A stretch of DNA of 64,000 bases from Flavobacterium palustre. GTDB lineage: Bacteria > Bacteroidota > Bacteroidia > Flavobacteriales > Flavobacteriaceae. The stretch is taken from the NCBI RefSeq assembly GCF_014639535.1, contig NZ_BMGA01000006.1, positions 186,001 through 250,000 on the forward strand. Direction: 5' to 3'. The notes beneath the pieces are model-generated. The model did no database searches. It worked only from the letters and a program-made list of their open reading frames with translations, and was not told where the DNA came from. Both the position numbers and the translations under genes were made by a program. Shown piece by piece: positions 7,054 through 16,285 of the stretch (positions within the stretch are counted from its first letter, which is position 1; every line of letters starts with the position of its first letter).

Positions 7054-7836
7054 TTACTCATTTGAAGGTTTACCAATAGTCGCAAGAATACCACCATCTA
7101 CATAAATCACCTGACCATTCACAAAATTACTGGCATCAGATGCCAGGAAAACAGCAGTTCCCGCTAAATCCTCCGGATCTCCCCAACGACCTGCCGGAGT
7201 TCTGCTAATAATAAATTCGTTAAATGGATGACCATCCACACGAATTGGCGCTGTTTGTGAAGTAGCAAAATAACCCGGACCAATAGCATTCACCTGAATA
7301 TTGTGTTTTGCCCATTCCGTAGCTAAATTTCGAGTAAGCATTTTCAATCCTCCTTTAGCGGAAGCATAAGCGCTTACATTATCACGACCTAACTCACTCA
7401 TCATCGAACAGATATTAATAATTTTTCCTGATTGACGCGCAATCATCCCTTTGGCTACCAACTTAGACATGATAAAAGGCCCCACTAAATCAACATCAAT
7501 TACTTTTCTAAAATCAGAAACCGGCATATCAATAGCCAAAACACGCATAATAATTCCGGCATTGTTAACCAAAATATCAATTTTACCATGATTAGCTTCT
7601 ATAGTCGCTACTTGTTTTTCAGCTTCCACTTCATCAGTTACATCAAAAACATAACCTGTAGCCTTAAAACCTGATTTTTTATATTGTTCAATCGCCACAT
7701 CCAAGGGCTCCTGTACGTTATTGGTAATGATCAATTCGGCTCCGGCTTTGGCCAATCCTTCAGCCATTGCCATTCCTAATCCGTGAATCCCTCCTGTTAT
7801 TAACGCTGTTTTACCTTCAAGGTTAAATAAATTCAT
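7054..7836 (-). CDS. kduD: KduD-type short-chain dehydrogenase (2-deoxy-D-gluconate 3-dehydrogenase)
   Basis: A 260-residue classical short-chain dehydrogenase. The cofactor motif is ITGGIHGLG (residues 13-21), followed by NNAG near residue 90, and the catalytic Ser and Tyr-x-x-x-Lys lie in ICSMMSELGRDNVSAYASAKGG near residues 143-160. The FNLEGKTALITGG start and the C-terminal GQVIYVDGGILATIG are typical of KduD, which reduces 3-deoxy-D-glycero-2,5-hexodiulosonate to KDG in breakdown of unsaturated uronates. A gluconate 5-dehydrogenase role is a fallback. It overlaps the MFS gene by 14 bases, so the two are translationally linked. No KduI, KdgK or KdgA is visible in the window. Confidence 0.85.
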   Translation of the reverse strand: MNLFNLEGKTALITGGIHGLGMAMAEGLAKAGAELIITNNVQEPLDVAIEQYKKSGFKATGYVFDVTDEVEAEKQVATIEANHGKIDILVNNAGIIMRVLAIDMPVSDFRKVIDVDLVGPFIMSKLVAKGMIARQSGKIINICSMMSELGRDNVSAYASAKGGLKMLTRNLATEWAKHNIQVNAIGPGYFATSQTAPIRVDGHPFNEFIISRTPAGRWGDPEDLAGTAVFLASDASNFVNGQVIYVDGGILATIGKPSNE

Positions 7837-9202
7837 TTTGTTTTACTTTAAAATTATTTTGATTACTATTTAATTCACTTTCTGCCGTTAGACTTTCTGA
7901 TAATTCTTCTAAGGTTCTTCCTTTAGTTTCAGGCATTTTAAAGAAAACCCAAAGCAATTGCCAAACCATCATCAAACAAAAAATAGCAAAAACAGTTGTT
8001 GCTCCAATTTCTTTAAACAAAAATGGAATAAAAGAAGGGATCAAGGCTGCTAAAACCCAGTGAACAGACGTTCCAAAAGAAGTTCCCGCTGCTCTTAATT
8101 TATTTGGAAATAATTCGGAAATAAATACCCAGATTACTGAACCCTGACCAATGGCATGGGAAGCGATGAATAAAAAGAAAAATACAGGTACTGCCATTCC
8201 TTGCCATTCAAAATAAAAAGCCAAGGTTACCAAACCTAAGGAAATGATATAACCGACAGAGCCTAAATACATCAAAGTTTTACGTCCGTATTTGTCAATT
8301 AATGAAATTCCGATTAAGGTAAAAATCAAATTAACAATACCAATCCCAATACTGCTGAAAAACGAAGCTGATTTTTCCAAACCTGCCAATTCAAAAATAC
8401 GCGGTGCATAATACAAAAAAGCATTTATTCCGGAAAACTGATTGAACAGTGCAATAAAAAAAGCTAACAACAATGGTTTTCTGTATTTTTTCATAAAAAT
8501 AGATTCATCCAAAATCTCATGTTGTTTTTCATTTTCCATGGCTTTGATCTCTTCAGCCACTTCATCATCTGTATTGACCATACGTAATATCTCAACCGCT
8601 TTTTCCTTATCTTTTTTATATTGATAAATCCAACGTGGACTTTCGGGAATTCCAAAAACCAATAAGGTATATATTAAAGCCGGAGCAGCCTGAACGCCCA
8701 ACATCCATCGCCAGGAATTCTCTCCTATATCCTGCAACAAATAATTAGACAAAAAAGCGATTAGAATACCAAACACAATATTAAATTGATATAAGGCTAC
8801 TAATTTCCCTCTGTCTTTAGCGGGAGCAATCTCCGAAACATAGGTTGGTGCTGCAATCGTGGAAGCTCCAATTCCTAATCCTCCTAAGAATCTGAAAATT
8901 GAAAAAATGATGGAGTCATTAGCCAGTGCGGTACCCACTGCGGAAAGAAAAAATAAAATTCCTATCAAAATTAAAGTTTTCTTTCTACCTAATGCATTTG
9001 TAGGTATAGCACCAAAAATAGCACCTATTACTGTTCCCCAAAGTGCTGATGACATCACTACTAATCCATGATACAAATCAGAAGACCCCCATAATTGCTG
9101 TAACTGTTTGTCTGCTCCTGAAATTACTACGGTATCAAAACCAAACAGAAAACCTGCTAAAGCGACCACGATAGACCAGTATATTATTTTTTTATTTTTC
9201 AT
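7823..9202 (-). CDS. Sugar porter family MFS transporter
   Basis: A 459-residue, 12-helix inner-membrane symporter. Sugar porter signatures are present: FGFDTVVISG in helix 1, GRKK in the 2-3 loop, PESPRWIYQ after helix 6, the QFSGINAFLYYAPRIF motif in helix 7, the second DKYGRKT loop, and PETKGRTLEEL after helix 12. It resembles XylE/galactose-proton symporters. Its place between GH88 and kduD suggests it imports a monosaccharide or (unsaturated) uronate released in the periplasm. The specificity is inferred from context only. Confidence 0.85.
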   Translation of the reverse strand: MKNKKIIYWSIVVALAGFLFGFDTVVISGADKQLQQLWGSSDLYHGLVVMSSALWGTVIGAIFGAIPTNALGRKKTLILIGILFFLSAVGTALANDSIIFSIFRFLGGLGIGASTIAAPTYVSEIAPAKDRGKLVALYQFNIVFGILIAFLSNYLLQDIGENSWRWMLGVQAAPALIYTLLVFGIPESPRWIYQYKKDKEKAVEILRMVNTDDEVAEEIKAMENEKQHEILDESIFMKKYRKPLLLAFFIALFNQFSGINAFLYYAPRIFELAGLEKSASFFSSIGIGIVNLIFTLIGISLIDKYGRKTLMYLGSVGYIISLGLVTLAFYFEWQGMAVPVFFFLFIASHAIGQGSVIWVFISELFPNKLRAAGTSFGTSVHWVLAALIPSFIPFLFKEIGATTVFAIFCLMMVWQLLWVFFKMPETKGRTLEELSESLTAESELNSNQNNFKVKQNEFI

Positions 9203-9227
9203 TGCGTTTTTATTGATTAGTTATTTG

Positions 9228-10469
9228 TTAATTGAATTTATAAGTCAGCAAAGGTTGTTCCCCCCTCTTCATCTTTTTATATCGCATTAAAGCCTCTACA
9301 TAATAATAATCGGCATAGATAATAGAAGCATCGATTTCTGAACCTGCCGGTTTATGTCCCGTAGAATGCAATAAAAGAGCCGTATTTTTATTTCTGCTTT
9401 GATAATTATCCGAAAGTTCTTTTAACATTCCTTCGGCTTTATCTAAATATTCTTTAGCTAAAACAGCATCCTGCGTATAAGTTGATAATTCCAAGAGTGC
9501 CGAAGCCACCACTGCCGCTGCCGAAGCATCTCTTGGCGCATTAGGAATTGTTGGATCATCAAAATCCCAATACGGAATTAAATCTTTGGGTAAACGGTCT
9601 AAATACACTCTTGTAACCTTATGTGCAAAATCTAAGAATTTAGGATCTTTGGTTTCTCTGTAAACCATAGTATAACCATAAATAGCCCAGGACTGCCCAC
9701 GTGCCCACATACTACTGTCGCTATAGCCCTGATGGGTAACCGCTTTTATTTTCTTACCCGTCTCCTTATCATACACTACTGCGTGATATGAAGTATAGTC
9801 TGGTCGGAAATGATTGTTCATCGTAACTGTAGCATGACTCACCGCCATATCGTATAACTTTTTACTTCCTCCGTTTTTAGAAGCCCAAAACAATAATTCC
9901 AGATTAATCATGTTGTCCATAATCGTATTATGCTGTGGCCATTCCATATTAGGCACTTCTCTTGGCCAGGACAAAATGGTTCCTACTTTGGGATTAAAAA
10001 GTGTTGCCAATGTATCGGCTGTTTTTAAAATTACCTTTTTATACTCCGGATTTTTAGTTAAACGATACCCATTACCATAGCTAGTAAAAACCTGAAAACC
10101 TAAATCGTGATCCAGAGCCGGAGTAACTGAAAGCGGTTTCAAATAAGCGGTATATTTATCAGCCTCTGTTTCCCATTTTTGATCTCCTGTAGATTCGTAT
10201 AAATACCATAGTTCACCGGGCCAGAAACCGCTGGTCCAGTCTGTATAATCCACAAATTTCCATTGTTTACTATCCACTGCAATATTCCTGGGAATCGCTC
10301 CATTATTAGGTATTAATTTCAAAGCATCTGAAGATTGTTTTACACAATAAGTTAATTGTGCATCCACATCAAATGCTTTATCTGATTTATTATTTGTAAT
10401 AGTACTTCCACAACCTACCAATAGTAAAGTTGCAAAAAGGGAGCCTGCAATTTGTTTTTTTAAATTCAT
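9228..10469 (-). CDS. GH88 unsaturated glucuronyl hydrolase lipoprotein
   Basis: This 413-residue protein has lipobox LLLVGC followed by GSTITNN. It lacks an acidic export signal, so it probably faces the periplasm. The (alpha/alpha)6-barrel shows GH88 signatures: WTSGFWPGELWYLYE, the catalytic-type aspartate in HNTIMDNMINLELL near residue 181, and RGQSWAIYGYTMVYRET. GH88 enzymes hydrate the 4,5-double bond of the unsaturated uronic acid left by a polysaccharide lyase and free the uronate. That links this gene to the lyases at 24185, 27420 and 33701. Gaps of 22 and 25 bases to GH127 and the MFS gene indicate one operon. Confidence 0.9.
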   Translation of the reverse strand: MNLKKQIAGSLFATLLLVGCGSTITNNKSDKAFDVDAQLTYCVKQSSDALKLIPNNGAIPRNIAVDSKQWKFVDYTDWTSGFWPGELWYLYESTGDQKWETEADKYTAYLKPLSVTPALDHDLGFQVFTSYGNGYRLTKNPEYKKVILKTADTLATLFNPKVGTILSWPREVPNMEWPQHNTIMDNMINLELLFWASKNGGSKKLYDMAVSHATVTMNNHFRPDYTSYHAVVYDKETGKKIKAVTHQGYSDSSMWARGQSWAIYGYTMVYRETKDPKFLDFAHKVTRVYLDRLPKDLIPYWDFDDPTIPNAPRDASAAAVVASALLELSTYTQDAVLAKEYLDKAEGMLKELSDNYQSRNKNTALLLHSTGHKPAGSEIDASIIYADYYYVEALMRYKKMKRGEQPLLTYKFN

Positions 10470-10491
10470 AATATATACCGCTAAATCTTTA

Positions 10492-12408
10492 TTATTTTGT
10501 CAAATTCCAATAGATGATATACCTTTCTCCATGTATATTATAAATTGGACTCAAAGTATTCTCTGTTCCTTTTATTTTAAATTCAAGGACCTTCTCTTTA
10601 TCCTTCAAAATATTATTTTCAAGTTTTTTTGCCGAAAACGGCAGCTTATTCGAAAGACTATTTGGAACCTTATAATCGTAAGTGTAATAATCATTATACA
10701 ACTTTGGATTGCTATAAGGTGCAGGTTCAGCCATAGCCTCCGTTCCCATTTTTCCTGCCAATACTACAGGTCCGTAAGTTATTGCCGCTATATTAGGATT
10801 ATCAACTGTTGGCACTACACTTATTTCCATTCCAAAAGAAACTTCAATTGTATCTCCGTCCATCCATTTACGCTCTAACACAATATAAATTCCTGGTTTG
10901 GTTTTAACCATCTGTTTTTTTCCGTTTACTTTCACTTCGGCACTAATTGCCCATGACGGATATCGAATATGAATTGGCATGCTCACCGGATTTGAAGTAC
11001 TAAGGGTCAGCTTGGTACTTCCTTCATTTGGAAAATTGGTTTCCTGTTTTACAGTAATTCCTTTTTCTTTCCAATTTAATTCAGACGGAATAAAAAGATT
11101 TACATAAAGCCCTTTATCATGGTAATAAATAAACTCCCCGTATTTTGCCTGATTTTCAAAACCACTTCCCACACAACACCAAAATGAATTTTCAGGCGTA
11201 CTGTAAACCTTATGTGCACCGGGCTTCATCGGTAGAAAATAAGCTACCATCCCTGTTTTTGGATCCTGCTGCCCCAAAATGTGATTGTAAAGTGCTTTTT
11301 CGTAATAATCAACATATTTTATTTGCGGATTATAGCCATACAAATGACGGGTTAGTTTTAACATATTGTACACATTACAAGACTCTCCTGTATAACCACT
11401 CAAATGCTCTGAAAGATGATCCGGTTCAAAAAATTTCTCCTTATCACTATTACTCCCCGTAACAAATGTGTGATGATCGACAACGGTATTCCAGAAAAAC
11501 TCAGGGATTTCACGATTTTTATTTCCTCCTTCTAATTCATAATCACGAGAAAGACCTATTAACTTAGGGATATAAGTATTGGCATGTTTTTTATTCAGAT
11601 TATCCACCTTATCCATTAACGGATTCAACGCTTCTTCGTGATAAAAAAATTCGGCAAGAAATTTATATTTGCTTTCTCCTGTAATTTCATATAAAGCATA
11701 AAAAGAATCATTCATACCCCCAAATTCATTCTTAAGCATTCTTTTACGCTCTTCATCAGTTAAAGGCTTTAACTTTTCATAAGCCCAATCGGCCATTCCT
11801 TTAGCAATTTCTAATGCCGGCTTACTGTCGCAATATAAATATTGGTCTATTAAACCTGAAAACAGTTTGTGTTGCGTGTACCAAGGTGCCCAAACACTTT
11901 TTCCTGCAATGGCGCGATCTATTAAATTTTGTGGAAATGCACTTAGATAGCCTTTTTGATTCAGTATTTTTTGAACCTCAACCAAGCCTGTAACCAAACT
12001 ATCCGCTTTAACTTTGTACATTTTCTCTCCCGTAGCAGCATATAATAAAGCTAAACCGGAAAGGATATGCCCTGTACTGTGTCCCCTTAAGTCACAATCC
12101 AGCGATTCCCAACCTCCTAATTTATTCATCGTAAAATAACCGCCTTCCTGACTACTAAATGCCCCTGCATTAGTCCTGAAACTATGCAACAATCGATTAG
12201 CATTAATATTCATGATCCACTTACTTTCACGCACCATATTATCCTTAAACGGGCTATCCAATAACTTCACATCATGAAGATCAAAACCCAAAACCTTTAC
12301 GTTTTTAGTATCATCTAATTTCAATTTCCCCTGATGCTGTCCCGGATAATGAGATTGCCCATACATACTAATTGACATGCCTGCTACTAAGATTAAATAC
12401 TTAATCAT
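10492..12408 (-). CDS. GH127/GH146-type beta-L-arabinofuranosidase
   Basis: A 638-residue secreted enzyme (signal peptide ending near MYGQS) of the former DUF1680 group. The cysteine-based catalytic centre is visible: ESC in GESCNVYNMLKL near residue 343 (zinc-binding Glu and Cys) and the Cys pair in FWCCVGSGFENQ near residue 409 (nucleophile and zinc ligand). GH127/146 enzymes remove beta-L-arabinofuranose from plant glycans. At 638 residues it is shorter than GH146 enzymes with extra C-terminal domains, closer to GH127. It is the first gene of a five-gene operon and is preceded by the conserved operator/promoter at 12531-12595. Confidence 0.85.
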   Translation of the reverse strand: MIKYLILVAGMSISMYGQSHYPGQHQGKLKLDDTKNVKVLGFDLHDVKLLDSPFKDNMVRESKWIMNINANRLLHSFRTNAGAFSSQEGGYFTMNKLGGWESLDCDLRGHSTGHILSGLALLYAATGEKMYKVKADSLVTGLVEVQKILNQKGYLSAFPQNLIDRAIAGKSVWAPWYTQHKLFSGLIDQYLYCDSKPALEIAKGMADWAYEKLKPLTDEERKRMLKNEFGGMNDSFYALYEITGESKYKFLAEFFYHEEALNPLMDKVDNLNKKHANTYIPKLIGLSRDYELEGGNKNREIPEFFWNTVVDHHTFVTGSNSDKEKFFEPDHLSEHLSGYTGESCNVYNMLKLTRHLYGYNPQIKYVDYYEKALYNHILGQQDPKTGMVAYFLPMKPGAHKVYSTPENSFWCCVGSGFENQAKYGEFIYYHDKGLYVNLFIPSELNWKEKGITVKQETNFPNEGSTKLTLSTSNPVSMPIHIRYPSWAISAEVKVNGKKQMVKTKPGIYIVLERKWMDGDTIEVSFGMEISVVPTVDNPNIAAITYGPVVLAGKMGTEAMAEPAPYSNPKLYNDYYTYDYKVPNSLSNKLPFSAKKLENNILKDKEKVLEFKIKGTENTLSPIYNIHGERYIIYWNLTK

Positions 12409-12530
12409 TCAATTCTCTTTTTATATTAAAATCCATTCTCTTTTATACAAAAAACTCTTCTTCACAAAAGTTCTTTCACAATATATTTACTCTATTTTCA
12501 TCAGCAAAAAACATCCCTGCTAAGAATATC

Positions 12531-12595
12531 CAATGTTAGCCAGAAAAATAATTTTAAGCGATAAATTATAATGCAATCAGTATAAATTATCGCCC
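12531..12595 (-). promoter_or_regulatory. Promoter with 21-bp-period direct-repeat operator (GH127 operon)
   Basis: Read on the + strand, GATAAATTAT (12560-12569) and TATAAATTAT (12581-12590) repeat at exactly 21 bases, followed by CGCCC. On the - strand a -7-like element TAACATTG (12531-12538) lies exactly 21 bases from the repeat. The same arrangement precedes three other transcription units in this window. The element lies about 120-190 bases upstream of the start codon. The gap 12409-12712 otherwise holds only the terminator of the next gene. Confidence 0.75.
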
Positions 12596-12653
12596 TTATA
12601 CTCTATAAAAGCGCGCAAATACAGCCATTTATCCATTCATCTCACACCATCAT

Positions 12654-12690
12654 AAAAAAAGCAGCTAAACTTTACTGCTTAACTGCTTTT
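12654..12690 (-). terminator. Terminator of the lyase/GH97 operon
   Basis: On the - strand an aaaagcag/ctgctttt stem with an 18-base loop is followed by a run of seven T. It lies 22 bases after the stop codon at 12713 and closes the eight-gene operon that starts at 26983. Confidence 0.8.
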
Positions 12691-12712
12691 CTTTTTTAGA
12701 CGCCGGAGCGAA

Positions 12713-14323
12713 CTATTTCTTAATCCAAAAACATCGCTCGACAGGTTCAGCCGATTGTAATTGACCCGCAATTCCATATTGCCAAGCTACTACTGTTACT
12801 TTGATTGGGAAATGAGTTCGAGGTGGAATTTTAGTAAAATATAGTACATTACCTTCTACATAAGCCGGCCCCTCTTTTACATAATAATTTACTTTTGTCC
12901 CCGCACTTGATTTTGCATTTAATGCTATTTTTTTTATTCCAATTGCAATATCATTTATCTGTGCAAAATCAATCTGTTGGGGTGTTCCATCTTGATTTTT
13001 AATTGGAAATCGCAAATGCAACTGCTGTACGGCACATTTATAAACGGCATCACCATCATTGTGCGCCAAAAGCCAAATATCATTACTTCGTTTACTATTA
13101 TTAAAACCCAGTTTATCAAATCTGATTTGGAATGTGGAATCATTGATTTTTTTGACCGGGCCACAAATTCTATCAATTGAAAGTGGCGTTTTTGCAAAAT
13201 CAGAAACCGGTTTTAACCTTAAACTATCTGTAAAAAAAGCTTTTAAAGTAAAAGAAATACCATCTTGTAAAGGCTTAAACTTTAAAGCATAATTAGCATG
13301 ACTCTTATCTGGCTGAACTATTTCTCCGTCTTGTATTAAACCAATGTATTGCATTTTCTTGCCTCTGGATTTCGCATAAAATTGTTCCGTATTTTTTGCC
13401 ATATTTTTATCAAATACCCAGGAAGCGGTTTTTCGTTCTCCTTTAAAATGAGCAAATGAAGCGGCTTTTGCCTGCGGAATAGAATCCTGACTCCATTTGT
13501 CCATCAACCAGCCTGATTCCGGCTTTACAGGTTTAAGTTTTGGAACTTCGGTAAATAAATTTTTAGCAGGAAGCCTTCTTTTAGCCACTTCACGAATATA
13601 ATTGGCCACATATTTCACCATAGCATCCGAATAATCAAAATGACCATGTCCGGCATCGGCAAATAAGGTAATCACACTTTTTGGATGCTTTTGAATATAA
13701 GCGTAAGCCGGTTCTATCCTTTTCTCCCACCATTCATATTCTCCCATTATAAACAAAGAAGGGATTCCGTCTATATTTCGATTTCCCCAGTCGGGATTAG
13801 GCTTACCGCTTCCGGTCAGATTCGTTTGTGGGGCATCCCCATGAATTGAAACTAAAGCTAATGTGCGTTGGGGATTAAAAGCAGCAAAATTCCAGGGAAA
13901 ACTCGCCATTGCAGAATGTCCAATGGGTACAATAGGTGCATTAGCTAATTCCTGATAACCTGAAATATTAGCCAATTCCTGAAACATTTCTGAGATAATC
14001 TTATCCTCTCCTTTGGTCGTATCATACATCCAACTCACCACCGGTGTTACCCAAACTTCGGCAAAACCCAATTCGGCCATTACTTTTCTGAAATAGGCAT
14101 GCTCCAAAATCCCTTCTTCGATCATGTTATGTTGTCCGAAAATAATTCCTTTGACCTGTTTGCAATTCTCAGGAATCCATAAATAAGCCTGTGGATGCTG
14201 TTTGGTTTCATCAGAAATCATTCCTTTTACCGGAATACTCCATTGCCAAACCTGCGCATAACTGTTCAGACAAAATAAACTGAAACAAAAAATGAGATAA
14301 TATATTTTTTTCACCTTGACCAT
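12713..14323 (-). CDS. Secreted two-domain alpha/beta hydrolase, probable carbohydrate esterase
   Basis: A 536-residue protein with a signal peptide (cleavage near NSYAQ). Residues 40-255 form an alpha/beta hydrolase: IIFGQHNM oxyanion region, nucleophile elbow IGHSAMAS near residue 133, an acid after FIMGEYEWW, and histidine in ADAGHGHFDYSD near residue 222. The C-terminal half (about 300-536) is beta-rich and unassigned; it may bind carbohydrate. The gene follows GH97 by 2 bases and ends the operon. I do not recognise a characterised family; a glycan deacylase acting on the same polymer is inferred from context. Confidence 0.55.
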   Translation of the reverse strand: MVKVKKIYYLIFCFSLFCLNSYAQVWQWSIPVKGMISDETKQHPQAYLWIPENCKQVKGIIFGQHNMIEEGILEHAYFRKVMAELGFAEVWVTPVVSWMYDTTKGEDKIISEMFQELANISGYQELANAPIVPIGHSAMASFPWNFAAFNPQRTLALVSIHGDAPQTNLTGSGKPNPDWGNRNIDGIPSLFIMGEYEWWEKRIEPAYAYIQKHPKSVITLFADAGHGHFDYSDAMVKYVANYIREVAKRRLPAKNLFTEVPKLKPVKPESGWLMDKWSQDSIPQAKAASFAHFKGERKTASWVFDKNMAKNTEQFYAKSRGKKMQYIGLIQDGEIVQPDKSHANYALKFKPLQDGISFTLKAFFTDSLRLKPVSDFAKTPLSIDRICGPVKKINDSTFQIRFDKLGFNNSKRSNDIWLLAHNDGDAVYKCAVQQLHLRFPIKNQDGTPQQIDFAQINDIAIGIKKIALNAKSSAGTKVNYYVKEGPAYVEGNVLYFTKIPPRTHFPIKVTVVAWQYGIAGQLQSAEPVERCFWIKK

Positions 14324-14325
14324 AT

Positions 14326-16275
14326 TTACTTTTTGACAACTTCAGTAATAATTAAGGCTACACCACCGGAAGCTTTAACATCAAAACTCAAAACTTCTCC
14401 TCCTTTAATCTTTTGTTCTGAAACAGCTACTTTAGTACGCGTTGCTACTTTGTCATCATCCTGAAATGATTTCACTACATATTTTTTCCCTTTAACCAAA
14501 AAGGCTGTTGGAATAGTTATTTTACGTCCTTCATTATTCGTAATTCCGCCTACAAACCATTCTTTTCCACTTCTTCTGGCTACACTAATGTATTTACCCA
14601 CTTCCCCATTAAGTACTTTGGTTTCATCCCAAACCGCTTTTACTCGATCAAAAAACTCAATCTCCGGTTCTCCTTGATATGCAGAAGGCTGATCGTACCA
14701 ATACATAAATTGAATCGGACTATAATACACCGCTGCTAATGCCAATTGGTGAGCATGTGTATTTTTTATTCTCTGGTTATAATATGCAATCGTATAATCA
14801 GCCGGTCCTGCTAAGAAACGTGTAAAAGGTAAAATAGTATTATGATCTGCATCGGGCATTTCTTCGTTTCCACGAATTCCTTCCTGCGTCATTAAATTAG
14901 GGTAGGTACGACTGAAGCCTGTTGGACGGTATTCATCATGAATATCCACCATTAAACCGTATTCTGCACATTTTTTTACCGCTTCATGCATCCAAGTTGA
15001 CCAACGCTGATTGCCTACCTGCACAAATCCAAATTTAATTCCTTTCAATCCCCATTTTTTATATAATGGTAAAATCGAATCCAATTGCTGAATCAGGGCA
15101 CGCTGATTGACATACACCCAAAGTCCAATTCCTTTTGAAGCGGCATAAGCTGTCAATTCAGGCATATTGAAATCTTTAGTTTCAGAAACCGTTGTCGCAT
15201 CGGAACTCATTTTCATCTCCGGTCCATACCAACCTGCATCTAAGTGGATGTATTGTAAACCATGTGCGGCAGCAAAATCAACACATTTTTTAGCATCTTC
15301 CTGAGTCAATTTAGCCACACGAATCACTTTCCCTGGTTTGATCCAAGAGGGATCCTTAATTTGATTTTCCGGATTAAGATTCAAAATGATTGTATTGTTT
15401 TTAATCAAATCGATATCCTTATCTGCAGCCATAATCACACGCCAAGGTGTACTGTAGGCAGGAATTACATCCACACTGCTGTATAAAGACGCCTGTAAGG
15501 TATTTGGTTTTGTTGCATTTAAACTAAATTTCATTCGGGCATAATCAATCATTTGTGCCTCAGCAATGGCTACTGACAAGCCGTTTGTCAGTTTCATAGT
15601 TAAAGGGCGTTCACTTTGCCCTTTCCAATCTTTAAGCGGCAATAACGAATAAGGGCCTTGTGCCCAAGGTTCGTAATAAGCCAAAGTTCCTTCGGGCATC
15701 GTAAACTGGGTTTGTTCTCCTACAATATGGAGAAATAAACCGTTTGAAGGCTCTGGAAAATGATAACGAACTGCTACACCTTCATTATAAGCGCGAACCA
15801 CTACATTCATAAAGTAGCTTTTGTTCTTATCGTAACCATCTGTTAATTTTTGATTATCCAAATCTCCTTTTCGAAAAGCGATGGTCATTTCATTATAATT
15901 ATTGCTTATGGTTGAATTTTCACCATATACCGGTTTCCAAGATGAATTTATCTCCTCTCGTTGAATTCCTGTGAAATTTAGATTTTCACCCCATACTTTA
16001 CAACTGTCATTAGGAATACCCAATGCCGATTCGAAAGTCTGATTTTCTATCAAAACACCCAGTTCAGACTCCTCTACAACTTTTTTCCCTTTGAAAAAAA
16101 GCGTATAATACATTTGTTTCTCTCCCGCATTATTCAGCTTTTGATAAAAAGCAAATTCATAAGCACCGTTTGGCGAATTCAGTTTTTGAACGGTTGCTTC
16201 AATAATAGACTGCGCCTGAATAGTTAGAGTACACAGGAGTAACCCCAGTAAATGATAAAATTTGTTTGTTTTCAT
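14326..16275 (-). CDS. GH97 family glycosidase
   Basis: A 649-residue secreted enzyme (signal ending at TIQAQS) with the SusB-like layout: N-terminal beta-sandwich (to about 280), (beta/alpha)8 barrel (about 290-560) and C-terminal beta domain. Signatures seen are HLDAGWYG, KKWGLKGIKFGF, HDEYRPTGFSRTYPN near residue 447 and EGIRGNEE. GH97 contains calcium-dependent alpha-glucosidases, alpha-galactosidases and a beta-L-arabinopyranosidase. The position that carries the nucleophile Asp in retaining members reads Gly here (KFGF), and the HEx position of SusB reads HDE. The linkage is therefore uncertain. It sits between a decayed gene fragment and the terminal hydrolase. Confidence 0.85.
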   Translation of the reverse strand: MKTNKFYHLLGLLLCTLTIQAQSIIEATVQKLNSPNGAYEFAFYQKLNNAGEKQMYYTLFFKGKKVVEESELGVLIENQTFESALGIPNDSCKVWGENLNFTGIQREEINSSWKPVYGENSTISNNYNEMTIAFRKGDLDNQKLTDGYDKNKSYFMNVVVRAYNEGVAVRYHFPEPSNGLFLHIVGEQTQFTMPEGTLAYYEPWAQGPYSLLPLKDWKGQSERPLTMKLTNGLSVAIAEAQMIDYARMKFSLNATKPNTLQASLYSSVDVIPAYSTPWRVIMAADKDIDLIKNNTIILNLNPENQIKDPSWIKPGKVIRVAKLTQEDAKKCVDFAAAHGLQYIHLDAGWYGPEMKMSSDATTVSETKDFNMPELTAYAASKGIGLWVYVNQRALIQQLDSILPLYKKWGLKGIKFGFVQVGNQRWSTWMHEAVKKCAEYGLMVDIHDEYRPTGFSRTYPNLMTQEGIRGNEEMPDADHNTILPFTRFLAGPADYTIAYYNQRIKNTHAHQLALAAVYYSPIQFMYWYDQPSAYQGEPEIEFFDRVKAVWDETKVLNGEVGKYISVARRSGKEWFVGGITNNEGRKITIPTAFLVKGKKYVVKSFQDDDKVATRTKVAVSEQKIKGGEVLSFDVKASGGVALIITEVVKK

Positions 16276-16285
16276 TTTTGTTTTT

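Noticed and set aside
12558-12593. Apparent near-perfect 13-bp inverted repeat (gcgataaattata / tataaattatcgc) read as a single palindromic operator or hairpin
   Set aside because: The half-site is itself nearly palindromic. Comparison with the other three promoters shows the conserved feature is a direct repeat with a 21-bp period.
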